From positions 1 to 32,570 of the IMG/VR virus record IMGVR_UViG_3300010885_044924: a stretch of DNA of 32,570 nucleotides; one strand, written 5' to 3'. Both the position numbers and the translations under genes were made by a program. Below the pieces are notes generated by a model. That model was not told where the DNA came from, made no database searches, and saw only the letters and a list, made by a program, of their open reading frames with translations. This DNA comes from a virus. Positions 17,607-26,330 of this stretch are shown here, piece by piece; within the stretch, counting starts at the first letter, position 1, and each line of letters opens with the position of its first letter.

Positions 17607-19268
17607 CTATTTTGGTTTTCTTCTGATATAAAATGGCCATATTGTATTGTCCGCCGCAGTACCATTAGCAGGATTGAATTCTGTCGTACTTGCGGGGGGT
17701 CCCCATAGGAATATTTTATACCAATAATTGACGGAATCCATATCAACAACCCACCATCCTGTACCAAAAGACCATCCAGTAGGTAATACGGGATGAGACG
17801 CAATATACGTCGATAACATATTACTTTCTGATAATGTGGGAATTACTAAATTATAAGATAGTGAGTTTGTAGTTTTAATAGTATCTGCTTGGGCTAGTGC
17901 TTGAGCATACGTCATTCTTGAAAAATTCTGTGGATAATAGTAATAATCATAAGCTACATCTGACCCAAAATAGTAAGAACCTTCTACTGCTACAGGAACT
18001 GATGAAGTAGTCGTAGTGCTGGTTGGTACTACCGTTGTTGGTGCTATTGTAGTAGATGATGTAGTACCTGATGCCACAGCGGTGGTAGTTGACGTAGTTG
18101 GTGTTATGGTAGTAGTTGTATTTGGTGTAGCAGAAATAACATTAGTTGTATAAGACAATGAATCTGATGCTAAATTACCACCAAGACCAGTGATTTGTGA
18201 GCTAGAAATGCTAAATTTTGATACTAATTTATTAATTGTTGTTGTACCACTAAACGAAATAGTTATTACATCGTTAGAAGGATTACTATTAGCATACATA
18301 ACGGCATCAGATAATGTTGGTGACATTACCACGGTGGGTGATGCAATATAATTAAAACCTGATGGTAGTTTTGCTGTTAGTGTACCAGTAATTTTATTAT
18401 TAGAAATATCGAAGGTATCAGTCCATATAATTTTTGTTACTAACGCTTGCATATATTCTTTAATTTTTAAATCTACATAATCACGGGACGCTGCAAATTT
18501 ACCATTAACAATGTCTGGATTATATGTAGGTAATATAATGTTAGCTTGTGATAATTGCGCACCTGCTAACGAATTATCAACATTTGTAGAATCTATAGCT
18601 TTTTTTAAATAATAGCCACCATAACCAGCATCTAAGGTACTATCAAATGGTGGAATATCAAACCCTATTAATGTTGATAAATCTAATGTAGTAAGTTTGT
18701 TATTAATATAACTTTTTAAATATGCTACTGATACTGCTAATTGGTCATTTTGTAAAGGGTCATTATCAGCATTTGTATTATATGGGTAAATATTCAACGG
18801 ACCAGTTAATGTACCACCAGTGATGGGTAAATATGAACCACCCAATGCTGATAATAATGTTGCTGTTGCTGGATTGCTTGGATTCGCTAAAGCAGCCGTT
18901 AATCCATTAATAATACCATTAATAACGTTTGGGTTTGATAATGAGTCAACATCTAACAATATAGACCAATGATATGTTTTTGGTGATGTTGATGGTAAAA
19001 TTTCTTTATATACCGATAACACTTTATCAACATCATTATACCATAATTGACCCTCTATTGGATGATTTGGACCAGGCCCGGCACTACTGAAATTTTCTAA
19101 TATGTGTACTAGATTATTCCATAAGTCTTCACCATAATCAGAATTTCCTTTACCATGTAATACCAAATCAGTATGACATCCGTCAAGACTACCTGGACCA
19201 TCTTTCTTTAATTCTGCAATGGTAAAATTTGGTTTATTGGTATCAGAAAATTTAATAGTATATGTCAT
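17607..19268 (-). CDS. Array fibre 6: EGQLWY-module fibre with lectin-like tip
   Basis: The 553-residue protein has the module SDYGEDLWNNLVHILENFS and HPIEGQLWYND near residues 50-85, then LPITGGTLTGPLNIYP and AVSVAYLKSYI units. A Ser/Thr linker spans about 379-423. The 130-residue tip contains YAQALAQADTI, YNLVIPTLSESNML and GTGWWVVD and ends PFYIRRKPK. The layout (helix with small residues, then LVIPTLSE, then a Trp-rich strand) suggests a C-type-lectin-like fold, and the RRKP end recalls the RREP ends of the Lcl_C tips; this is an eye-level inference. A late promoter octamer lies about 30 bases upstream. Unlike most array genes it does not overlap its neighbours. Confidence 0.68.
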   Translation of the reverse strand: MTYTIKFSDTNKPNFTIAELKKDGPGSLDGCHTDLVLHGKGNSDYGEDLWNNLVHILENFSSAGPGPNHPIEGQLWYNDVDKVLSVYKEILPSTSPKTYHWSILLDVDSLSNPNVINGIINGLTAALANPSNPATATLLSALGGSYLPITGGTLTGPLNIYPYNTNADNDPLQNDQLAVSVAYLKSYINNKLTTLDLSTLIGFDIPPFDSTLDAGYGGYYLKKAIDSTNVDNSLAGAQLSQANIILPTYNPDIVNGKFAASRDYVDLKIKEYMQALVTKIIWTDTFDISNNKITGTLTAKLPSGFNYIASPTVVMSPTLSDAVMYANSNPSNDVITISFSGTTTINKLVSKFSISSSQITGLGGNLASDSLSYTTNVISATPNTTTTITPTTSTTTAVASGTTSSTTIAPTTVVPTSTTTTSSVPVAVEGSYYFGSDVAYDYYYYPQNFSRMTYAQALAQADTIKTTNSLSYNLVIPTLSESNMLSTYIASHPVLPTGWSFGTGWWVVDMDSVNYWYKIFLWGPPASTTEFNPANGTAADNTIWPFYIRRKPK

Positions 19269-19297
19269 CGTTTTTCTATATTTCTAAAGGAAATCTA

Positions 19298-19305
19298 TAT
19301 TTATC
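19298..19305 (-). promoter_or_regulatory. Candidate T4-type late promoter (GATAAATA) before array fibre 6
   Basis: The minus strand reads GATAAATA 30 bases upstream of the fibre 6 start, overlapping the stop of fibre 5. It fits the NATAAATA late consensus of T4-like phages. Such octamers also occur by chance in DNA this AT-rich. Confidence 0.4.
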
Positions 19306-20029
19306 ATTGGCAGAACCCTAATACACAAAAATCTATTTCTGTAGTAGTGGTAAGAGATTTATCTAACACTATGGTAAAATAATTTAACCGTTTATCAGTA
19401 ACATAATAATAATATTTGTGGGCTGATGCTGTACTTTCTGTTGATGATGAGGACAATATTACTGTATAGGTATTATTTTGCATAACTTTAGGTAAGGCTA
19501 TAACAATTTTACCATCTATCATATCACTGCTTTTAGTAACCCCATTAATAGTAATAAATTTATTAAATGCTGTAACATTATATTGATATTTTTCATTAAT
19601 ACCACTAAATGATGTTGGTGCATGATTATTAACATAATCTACCGTTGCCGCATGGTTATCATCAGTAATTTGACCAGATATTTCTAATGTATTGTGTAAT
19701 GTCCCACCAGATTTTGTCAACAATCCATCTACCGAAATTTCATCATGGGATACTACTACCCATATTGGAGTATCATAATTTTTTCCAGTATTAATTTTCA
19801 TCACATTATTTTTACTATCGTACCATAATTGCCCTTCCATCGCATTTTCTGGTGCAGTAGCATTAGAAAAGTTTTCTAATTTTCGTAAAATATTTGTCCA
19901 AAATGATGGTCCAAAATTAGAAACATTTTTTCCAAATAATGTTAAACAGGTATTAAAATTATATTCACCATCCATTAAAAATAATGATGGTTTTGATATA
20001 TTGGTAAAGTCTACTTTAGTATAACTCAT
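19304..20029 (-). CDS. Array fibre 5: short EGQLWY-module fibre
   Basis: This 241-residue minimal member starts MSYTKVDFTNISKPSLFLM, with SNFGPSFWTNILRKLENFS and NAMEGQLWYDS. A single GGTLHNTLEISG segment and a HAATVDYVNNH unit follow. The C-terminal 90 residues (NTYTVILSSSSTES ... FTIVLDKS ... FCVLGFCQ) resemble the gp53-like tip seen at the ends of many phage side fibres. There is no Thr linker. Its ATG overlaps the stop of fibre 4 (ATGA), giving translational coupling. Confidence 0.7.
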   Translation of the reverse strand: MSYTKVDFTNISKPSLFLMDGEYNFNTCLTLFGKNVSNFGPSFWTNILRKLENFSNATAPENAMEGQLWYDSKNNVMKINTGKNYDTPIWVVVSHDEISVDGLLTKSGGTLHNTLEISGQITDDNHAATVDYVNNHAPTSFSGINEKYQYNVTAFNKFITINGVTKSSDMIDGKIVIALPKVMQNNTYTVILSSSSTESTASAHKYYYYVTDKRLNYFTIVLDKSLTTTTEIDFCVLGFCQ

Positions 20030-20709
20030 GATGAGAATCCCATAACAACAAAGGCTAATGAATCATATTCACTATCAACAACCGTTTTAAAGCCATTAAC
20101 CGTCTTAGCATATGAATTATAATTCAATGCTGTGCTATCACTTCCGGTACTATTTAATGATAATAAGATAACATAATTAGTATTGCTCATAGACATAGGA
20201 AATGATACCGATGATGTTAATGCACCAGCTTCTGGATATATTAAACCATGCATAATAGTGTATCCAGTATCATATTTAATAAATGAAATACTTCTATTCA
20301 ATTCTGATGGGAAAATATATTTTTTAGTATCTACATAACTTCTGGTAGCTGCTAATTTATAATTAGTGGTGGATGTAGTTTCAGGTAATTTTAAAGTGCC
20401 TGTCATAGTATCACTAGATGATACATATAAAGATACATTAGGTATAGCAGGATTAAATTCTTTCCATATAGTACCATTATAGAATTTTAATACTTTATTC
20501 TTATTATCGTACCATATTTGACCCTTAGTGGGTTTATATGGTGCATATGGTCCTGCAAAATTTTCAACCATATGCGCTAAATCAGTAAAAAATAATTTCC
20601 CTACCTCTGTATTATTAAAAACAAATAATGATAAAGAGGTATCTTCATTTACTACACCACTCGTAAGAATTAATTGTCTACCATCAGCATGTTTTAAAAT
20701 ATATTTCAT
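20026..20709 (-). CDS. Array fibre 4: short EGQLWY-module fibre
   Basis: I chose the ATG at 20709 (MKYILKHADGRQ) because it forms an ATGA overlap with the stop of fibre 3; an in-frame ATG further upstream would add eight residues lying inside fibre 3. The product has 227 residues. Module: VGKLFFTDLAHMVENFAG and KPTKGQIWYDN, a variant of EGQLWY. One YKLAATRSYVDTKK unit follows, then a gp53-like end (NTNYVILLSLNSTG ... LAFVVMGFSS). It is a minimal fibre with a short stalk. Confidence 0.7.
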   Translation of the reverse strand: MKYILKHADGRQLILTSGVVNEDTSLSLFVFNNTEVGKLFFTDLAHMVENFAGPYAPYKPTKGQIWYDNKNKVLKFYNGTIWKEFNPAIPNVSLYVSSSDTMTGTLKLPETTSTTNYKLAATRSYVDTKKYIFPSELNRSISFIKYDTGYTIMHGLIYPEAGALTSSVSFPMSMSNTNYVILLSLNSTGSDSTALNYNSYAKTVNGFKTVVDSEYDSLAFVVMGFSS

Positions 20710-21362
20710 TTTTTCCACCCTAAAAGTAACCAAGCATTCCCATCTACGGTAAATGATGATGTTGTTTTATTTGTTATAGAATATACCTTTGTAGAGTTGG
20801 TATTATTTGTGGTTACTACTACATAATTAGTATCTTTCATATCAAATGGTATAGTAACATTACCACTATTAGAACCATTAATAATTACATATTTGTTAGG
20901 ATATATTTGCCAATTACAATAATCGTTACTACCGGATACTATTCCACCATGAAAATTATCTACATATTTTTTAGTAACTGCATCATCACTATTTTTATTG
21001 TCACCATCATATATGGTAGCACCGGAAACATCATCGACGAGTAGTAATGATGATACTACATTAGAACTATATACATTTAAATATTTTTTAGTATTGGTAT
21101 TATCCGCAGCAACTACTTGATTCCATGATGAAGCATTATTTTCTGGTGCGATATTTAATGTTTTAGTATCAGAATTGTACCATAATTGACCTTCTAATGA
21201 AGGATATGGCATTTTATAATTACAATAATTTTCTGTTAAATGTACGATATTTTGCCAAAATGGATAATTAAAACTATAATCCTCTTGGTAAATATTATTC
21301 ATATCGAATAATTCTGTAACATCATAAGCAGATTTAGAGGTATCTGAAAGTGTAATTTCCAT
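20706..21362 (-). CDS. Array fibre 3: short EGQLWY-module fibre
   Basis: The start is the ATG at 21362 (MEITLSDTSKSAYDVTELF), which overlaps the stop of fibre 2 by one base (TAATG) and has a GGTGGAAA site upstream. A longer reading would run 20 residues into fibre 2 and lacks family similarity. The product has 218 residues. Module: SFNYPFWQNIVHLTENYC and PSLEGQLWYNS; here the usual LxLxGxG segment before it is lost. A VTKKYVDNF unit follows, then a gp53-like end (TNYVVVTTNNTNS ... SFTVDGNAWLLLGWKK). Confidence 0.7.
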   Translation of the reverse strand: MEITLSDTSKSAYDVTELFDMNNIYQEDYSFNYPFWQNIVHLTENYCNYKMPYPSLEGQLWYNSDTKTLNIAPENNASSWNQVVAADNTNTKKYLNVYSSNVVSSLLLVDDVSGATIYDGDNKNSDDAVTKKYVDNFHGGIVSGSNDYCNWQIYPNKYVIINGSNSGNVTIPFDMKDTNYVVVTTNNTNSTKVYSITNKTTSSFTVDGNAWLLLGWKK

Positions 21363-23344
21363 TATTTCCACCGTCCAATTGCTGTGAAGTTGCAGGCAAC
21401 AAAATTTCTCCAGAATATACATGACATTGAATGTGGGCCTAATGCGGATATTCTAAATCCATCAATTTCTTTTTCGAATACATTAAATGTAACTGGGTGT
21501 ATTGCTTCTAATTTACCCCCTGGATTAGCCTTATCCATGTCAGCCCAATGTTTATCCCACTGTGAAGTATTTGCAAAATTATAATTTTCGGTAACTGGTT
21601 GATTATATTTGTTAGGAACATAAGTTGTCTTTAAATCAGCCTCTTTATTTAAAATTTCAGCACCTCTAAATTTATAAAGTCCAACATATTTTGCATTAAA
21701 ATCCGACCATAATCCACTTCTTCTTATTGTATCACATGATTTGTACGTGGTTGGTTGTATCGCTGCTTTTCCAGTAGGGGCTTGTGGACTCATGGTAACG
21801 GTGGGAATTTCTTCAGTGACCGTAACAGCATAATAATTATTAGTAAATTTAATACCATCAGGGAATGTAATTTTTGACAATGATGATGCCCAATATCCAT
21901 TGTCTTTATATGAAACACCAAAATTTCTATAAAAACCATATACAATTAATGTACCATCAGGAAATTTTGTATATGATATTAATTCTCTATCTTTATTATT
22001 TAATTTTTCGGCATCTGTAAAAGTTTTATTTGGTGGTGAAATAATATCTGTCGTTACTGTAGTAGATGTTGATGTCGATGTCGATGTAGAAGTTGAGGTG
22101 GATGTAGTAGAGGGTAACCCAGCTATTTTATTATCCACGTACTCTTTAGTAGCATATGTAGTGTTTGTTGTAGACGGTGCGGATGTAGGTATTGACGATA
22201 TTGCATCTGCTAACATTTCACTAACATAACTTTTAGTAGCATAATCAGGAGTTGTTGTATCGGCTGATGTTACGGTAGTAGACTCAGATAAACCTAATAG
22301 TTGGGCATCAACATATGCTCTAGTAGCAGCTCTAGCTTTATTAACATCAGTGTATCCCGTTTCATCTGCAGTTAAATATAAATTACCAGATAATGTCCCA
22401 CCCGCTAATGGTAAATAACTTGCAGTGCTAGATGTACTACTAGATGTACTACTGGTAGAACTGGTATTAGTTGAAGTTACCGTGCTTTTTGCAGTTGACA
22501 ATACAGCTCTAACATATCCTTTTGTTGCTGCGAAATTATCATCACCATCAACTACTGCTGTAGTTTGTGTAGGTAATATTAAACTGTTATACATTGTCCG
22601 AGATTCTGCTGGGCTATTAGCAGCTCGCCTAATATATAAATGATTACTTCCCAGCGGTGAACCAGTGGTATCATAATCCGATAATGCTAATGCTACACTA
22701 TCCGCAGAAACACTACTAGTGGTATTAGTGGAACTACTTGAACTACTCGCCGGTACTGCTGCTAACGCAGTAGTAATTTTTTCAGTAACAACCGTATCTA
22801 CTTTAACATTTACATATCGTACTGATGCTGCATAATTTCCGGGAATACTAACATTAGTATCTAATCGTACTTTACCATCAACTGTGGTGTACCATGAATC
22901 ATTATTCAATAATACCAAATTACCGGTCAATTGTGATGATACTTCTGGTGTCAAATATCCAACTAAATCGCTTTTTGTCAAATATTGAACAGCCGCTGCA
23001 CCCGTACCGGCATTATTACTAAAATCATAATTAGAAACAATATTCTTCCAACCATGGTTAGATTCGGTATCATCTTCCCCCACATATATTAATAATGATT
23101 TTTTACCTGCATTGTACCATAATTGCCCAATGGTTGGATGTGCTGGAGCATTAGCGGTTGATGAAAAATTCTCCATAATATGAAGCATATTTTCCCATAA
23201 TCCTGCACCATAATCTTTATGACCATAACCATATAATGTTAATGATGTTTTATTATCATTTACTGTATTCTCACCAACAGATATATTACTTTTCCCTGTT
23301 AAGGTACTATCAGTATATTTTAATGTATAATCTTTTAATGCCAT
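21362..23344 (-). CDS. Array fibre 2: long-stalk EGQLWY-module fibre
   Basis: The 660-residue protein has the module KDYGAGLWENMLHIMENFS and HPTIGQLWYNA. The stalk has at least four AAT-x-x-YV units (FAATKGYVRAV, RAATRAYVDAQ, YATKSYVSEM, YATKEYVDNK) and LPLAGGTLSGNLYLT, a pattern common in trimeric phage fibres. Two Ser/Thr stretches interrupt it near residues 285-300 and 410-430. The 220-residue tip ends GFRISALGPHS ... CNFTAIGRWK. A strong AGGAG site lies in the last codons of fibre 1. Confidence 0.7.
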   Translation of the reverse strand: MALKDYTLKYTDSTLTGKSNISVGENTVNDNKTSLTLYGYGHKDYGAGLWENMLHIMENFSSTANAPAHPTIGQLWYNAGKKSLLIYVGEDDTESNHGWKNIVSNYDFSNNAGTGAAAVQYLTKSDLVGYLTPEVSSQLTGNLVLLNNDSWYTTVDGKVRLDTNVSIPGNYAASVRYVNVKVDTVVTEKITTALAAVPASSSSSSTNTTSSVSADSVALALSDYDTTGSPLGSNHLYIRRAANSPAESRTMYNSLILPTQTTAVVDGDDNFAATKGYVRAVLSTAKSTVTSTNTSSTSSTSSSTSSTASYLPLAGGTLSGNLYLTADETGYTDVNKARAATRAYVDAQLLGLSESTTVTSADTTTPDYATKSYVSEMLADAISSIPTSAPSTTNTTYATKEYVDNKIAGLPSTTSTSTSTSTSTSTSTTVTTDIISPPNKTFTDAEKLNNKDRELISYTKFPDGTLIVYGFYRNFGVSYKDNGYWASSLSKITFPDGIKFTNNYYAVTVTEEIPTVTMSPQAPTGKAAIQPTTYKSCDTIRRSGLWSDFNAKYVGLYKFRGAEILNKEADLKTTYVPNKYNQPVTENYNFANTSQWDKHWADMDKANPGGKLEAIHPVTFNVFEKEIDGFRISALGPHSMSCIFWRNFVACNFTAIGRWK

Positions 23345-23348
23345 TTAT

Positions 23349-24695
23349 TTAAACTCCTACCGTATAAACCATAATGCCCCAATCTGTAGGGAATGTTGTC
23401 ATACCACCAGTATTATGATTTAATACACATTTAATAGTTTGTTTATCAGATTCTAATTCTACAAATTGTAATGAATACTCAAATATTATACCCGTTGGGT
23501 TTATTAAAGTTAATGAACAATGTAATAATGCAGTATATGCCTTCGGTAACAATATTCTGATTAATTTATTATTATCGTCATTGTTAACCATCCAATTTTT
23601 ACCAGTAGAAAATACTGCAGTAGCTGAATAATTTTGCAATGTCCCACTATCAGAATTAATTTGTAAATTCATCCATTGTGTTAACACAGAATTCATGAAA
23701 GTGGGTAATTTAAAATACCCTATTCTTGTATCTGTATTATAATCTTTACCGTTTGCCGTAAATACTGATGCTAAATTAGAATTATTACTTTTTATTTTAT
23801 CTTCAACAAATTCTCTGGATGCTGCATTTAATTTAGCATCCCCAGCCGTAATAGCCACACTAGTATCATATCCAGAATATCTAGGCAATACTAATTGCTC
23901 AGTCATCGCATTCGACCCATCTACTAATACTACTTTTGTTTTATTATATACATTATCACCTGTTGGAATTTTTCCATCTACATAATCTTTGGCAGCCTGT
24001 TTAGCTGCTGACGCATATTCAATTACATATCTTCTAGTTGCAGCATTATTGAAATTGCTTGTAGAATCCGCAGCAACTAAGGTCAATGAACTTGTACTTA
24101 CAAATTCTGATGGTAATATTAATGATTTCAACATGGTTCTATTCTCTGCAGTTGCAGTAGAACTTCTATCAATATAGGGTAAATCTGTAGCAGCATTATT
24201 CAATATTGCTTTATCAACATATTTTCTAGTAGCAGCAAAATTTTGATTAGAACTACCAGTAACACTATTTAAAGTATCATTAGTATATTCTGAAGGTAAT
24301 TTTAATGGTTGGGTCAATACAGGAGTAGTTTTATTAACATAATTTTCTAATTCTAATTTTAAATCGTCATTAGTTAATAATCCAGTTGTAGTACCATCAA
24401 TCAATATTTTTTTCCAAAAGTATGAATTATTTTCTCTAATTCGTAATTGTAATGTATTATTTGATGGTTTATACCATAATTGACCTTCCGTGGGATTAGT
24501 AGGCTCATTATTGGAACAAAAATGCTCCATTATTTTTATCATATTGCCCCATAAATCAGAACCATATGTCAATGAACCAATTCCATGCAATCTTAATGAT
24601 GTCGAAGTATTAGTTTCAGTAGCCGATATTGAAATATCATTTTTATTGGCTACTGAACTATCAGTAAATTTAATATTAAGTATAGGGTCTGTCAT
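23349..24695 (-). CDS. Array fibre 1: EGQLWY-module fibre, first of nine
   Basis: The 448-residue protein has the N-terminal module LRLHGIGSLTYGSDLWGNM (residues 35-52) and NPTEGQLWYKP (EGQLWY at 70-75). It then has several AAT-x-x-YV units (NFAATRKYVDKA, NNAATRRYVIEY, NAASREFVEDK) separated by LPSEY/LPSEF strands. There is no Thr linker. The C-terminal 120 residues are beta-rich and end WGIMVYTVGV; I cannot assign a fold. A late promoter octamer lies 34 bases upstream. It is probably the promoter-proximal gene of the array transcript. Confidence 0.68.
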   Translation of the reverse strand: MTDPILNIKFTDSSVANKNDISISATETNTSTSLRLHGIGSLTYGSDLWGNMIKIMEHFCSNNEPTNPTEGQLWYKPSNNTLQLRIRENNSYFWKKILIDGTTTGLLTNDDLKLELENYVNKTTPVLTQPLKLPSEYTNDTLNSVTGSSNQNFAATRKYVDKAILNNAATDLPYIDRSSTATAENRTMLKSLILPSEFVSTSSLTLVAADSTSNFNNAATRRYVIEYASAAKQAAKDYVDGKIPTGDNVYNKTKVVLVDGSNAMTEQLVLPRYSGYDTSVAITAGDAKLNAASREFVEDKIKSNNSNLASVFTANGKDYNTDTRIGYFKLPTFMNSVLTQWMNLQINSDSGTLQNYSATAVFSTGKNWMVNNDDNNKLIRILLPKAYTALLHCSLTLINPTGIIFEYSLQFVELESDKQTIKCVLNHNTGGMTTFPTDWGIMVYTVGV

Positions 24696-24728
24696 ATTTT
24701 TACAAAGTATAGGTTAGTTAACTTTGTA

Positions 24729-24736
24729 TATTTATG
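24729..24736 (-). promoter_or_regulatory. Candidate late promoter (CATAAATA) at head of the fibre array
   Basis: The minus strand reads CATAAATA 34 bases before the fibre 1 start, overlapping the end of the preceding gene. Seven-base inverted arms ACAAAGT / ACTTTGT (24700-24706 and 24721-24727) lie between octamer and start codon and could form a leader hairpin. Confidence 0.5.
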
Positions 24737-26234
24737 TAAAATTATTAACCCCTACAATATCTATAGTGAAATCATCAATATCATGTCTAGCACTATTCAC
24801 CGTGCTTTGCTGATATGCTGTTAAATGTAAAGAAACACCATTTAATTTAGTCGGTGGCACACCATATAATGAACCAGTATTCTGGTCTAATTTCAACCAT
24901 ACTAAACCTAACTTATCATTATCAACAATATAAAATTTATCATAATTATACTTTAATAATGATAATGTATTATTTTTACCACTATTCCAATATACATTAG
25001 TAATATCATTTTTTATCGTATTATCAACTATAATATGCATAATATCATAATTTACAACACCATCACATTCACCTTTAATATATAATTTATTATCCGATGA
25101 TGTTTTAGGCGTTAATCCTTTTAACGAATATCCATCATATGTTAACCATGATGGTAGATTTTCAATAGTCATCTTAACAGCTCTATTAGGTACACTATAA
25201 ATGTTAGTCAATACATAAGATACTAGTTGATTTGCAGCATATTTTAAATCCGGTGGCGGTTTAACCACCATATTATTAACACTATATGATAGATTAGGTG
25301 ATTCTGTTGTAGGATAAGTAGGAACCGTAATAGGAATCGGAACCGATGCTTTATAATTCAATAATGAAAATATATAAACCATATCAGATGATGCATTTTT
25401 ATATACATCCTCAGTAGATAATAAATGAGCATCTAATATTTTTATAGTACTATTATCAATAATATTATCCTTACCTACCGCATTATCAATAACCATTGCA
25501 TTTTTACCTGACCCGGAAACACATATTGCCCCACCACCGCCATAACCAGATTTATTATATAAAAATACAATATCCCCAACATTTATTAAATTCTTCCAAT
25601 CACCCTTCGGGTGATTGCCATCATATTTAAGTATCCAATCACCATTCCCAACCATATTAGCATTCGAATTAATGCTCATTAATGGTAAGGATGTTTTATT
25701 AATAGTCGCAATAGTATCCATCAATGACCAATAATTATCTATACTCCAAGTCTTACCAACAAATGATTTAGCAACATCTACGATATTCTTAGAATTATTA
25801 ATATAATCTGGTTGTGTTGCTATGGATGCACTATACTCAGTTAAATTTAAACTATTCAAATATATAGATAACCAATCTAAAGAATTTGCATATGCGGTAC
25901 TAAATGTATTAGATACACCAACCGTCAAGACACTCAAATTATTCTTAACATCACTAGTGTGAAATTTTAAATTTGTTAAATATCCATAGGTAGAATTATA
26001 ATATGCACCATTATTATACGTATATAAAATACTACTAGATTTAATATTATTAGGAAAGGGTGATGGTGTTATCTTAGTACCATTATATGTAAAATATCCA
26101 TATGTATCAGATTCTTGATTACATACATTAATTATTAAATACTTCTCAGCACTCTTACTAAAATCAAATATATCTGTTATCTTTATATCTTTAACAGCAT
26201 TAAGTACCATGCCATAATTCTTTACATTTATCAT
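24732..26234 (-). CDS. Virion-associated repeat protein with He_PIG-like domains and degenerate peptidase-like domain
   Basis: The 500-residue protein begins MINVKNYGMVLNAVKDI. Residues about 1-140 resemble the sensory or adhesin-type repeats of large secreted bacterial proteins. Residues about 150-280 resemble a papain-like (NlpC/CHAP-type) domain: SFVGKTWSIDNYWSLMDTIA, then GDIVFLYNKSGYGGGGAICV and AMVIDNAVG. Where I would expect Cys (DNCW) and His (GGGHI) there are Tyr and Ala, so it is probably catalytically inactive. The last 190 residues hold two putative Ig-like (He_PIG) units (NLPSWLTYDGYSLKGLTP; VWLKLDQNTGSLYGVPP). A GGTGAAAG site lies 3 bases or so before the ATG. The location between terL and the fibre array suggests a virion protein. 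Confidence 0.5.
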   Translation of the reverse strand: MINVKNYGMVLNAVKDIKITDIFDFSKSAEKYLIINVCNQESDTYGYFTYNGTKITPSPFPNNIKSSSILYTYNNGAYYNSTYGYLTNLKFHTSDVKNNLSVLTVGVSNTFSTAYANSLDWLSIYLNSLNLTEYSASIATQPDYINNSKNIVDVAKSFVGKTWSIDNYWSLMDTIATINKTSLPLMSINSNANMVGNGDWILKYDGNHPKGDWKNLINVGDIVFLYNKSGYGGGGAICVSGSGKNAMVIDNAVGKDNIIDNSTIKILDAHLLSTEDVYKNASSDMVYIFSLLNYKASVPIPITVPTYPTTESPNLSYSVNNMVVKPPPDLKYAANQLVSYVLTNIYSVPNRAVKMTIENLPSWLTYDGYSLKGLTPKTSSDNKLYIKGECDGVVNYDIMHIIVDNTIKNDITNVYWNSGKNNTLSLLKYNYDKFYIVDNDKLGLVWLKLDQNTGSLYGVPPTKLNGVSLHLTAYQQSTVNSARHDIDDFTIDIVGVNNFT

Positions 26235-26291
26235 ATTCTTTCACCATTATTAAATTCTTAAATTATTAAATTATTAAATTATTGTAACCAT

Positions 26292-26324
26292 TTAACCAAG
26301 CCTCCCGCAGGGAGGCTTGGTTAA
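26292..26324 (-). terminator. Hairpin terminator after the large terminase gene
   Basis: Perfect 15-base arms (26292-26306, 26310-26324) with a 3-base loop and the core CCAAGCCTCCC / GGGAGGCTTGG, directly after the terL stop. The T-tract is weak (TTGGTTAA), so it may act as a processing or partial termination site. The rest of this 96-base intergenic space is AT-rich with AAATTATT repeats (about 26250-26283). Confidence 0.7.
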
Positions 26325-26330
26325 TCATTA

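Noticed and set aside
17552-17803. Open frame overlapping the end of fibre 6 in another frame
   Set aside because: Fibre 6 continues in its own frame to a plausible RRKPK end. The other frame has no recognisable motif and most likely is a shadow.
26250-26283. AAATTATT repeats as an origin or iteron cluster
   Set aside because: Only a few short AT-only copies are present in a small intergenic gap, with no replication gene nearby. Low-complexity AT sequence is the simpler explanation.
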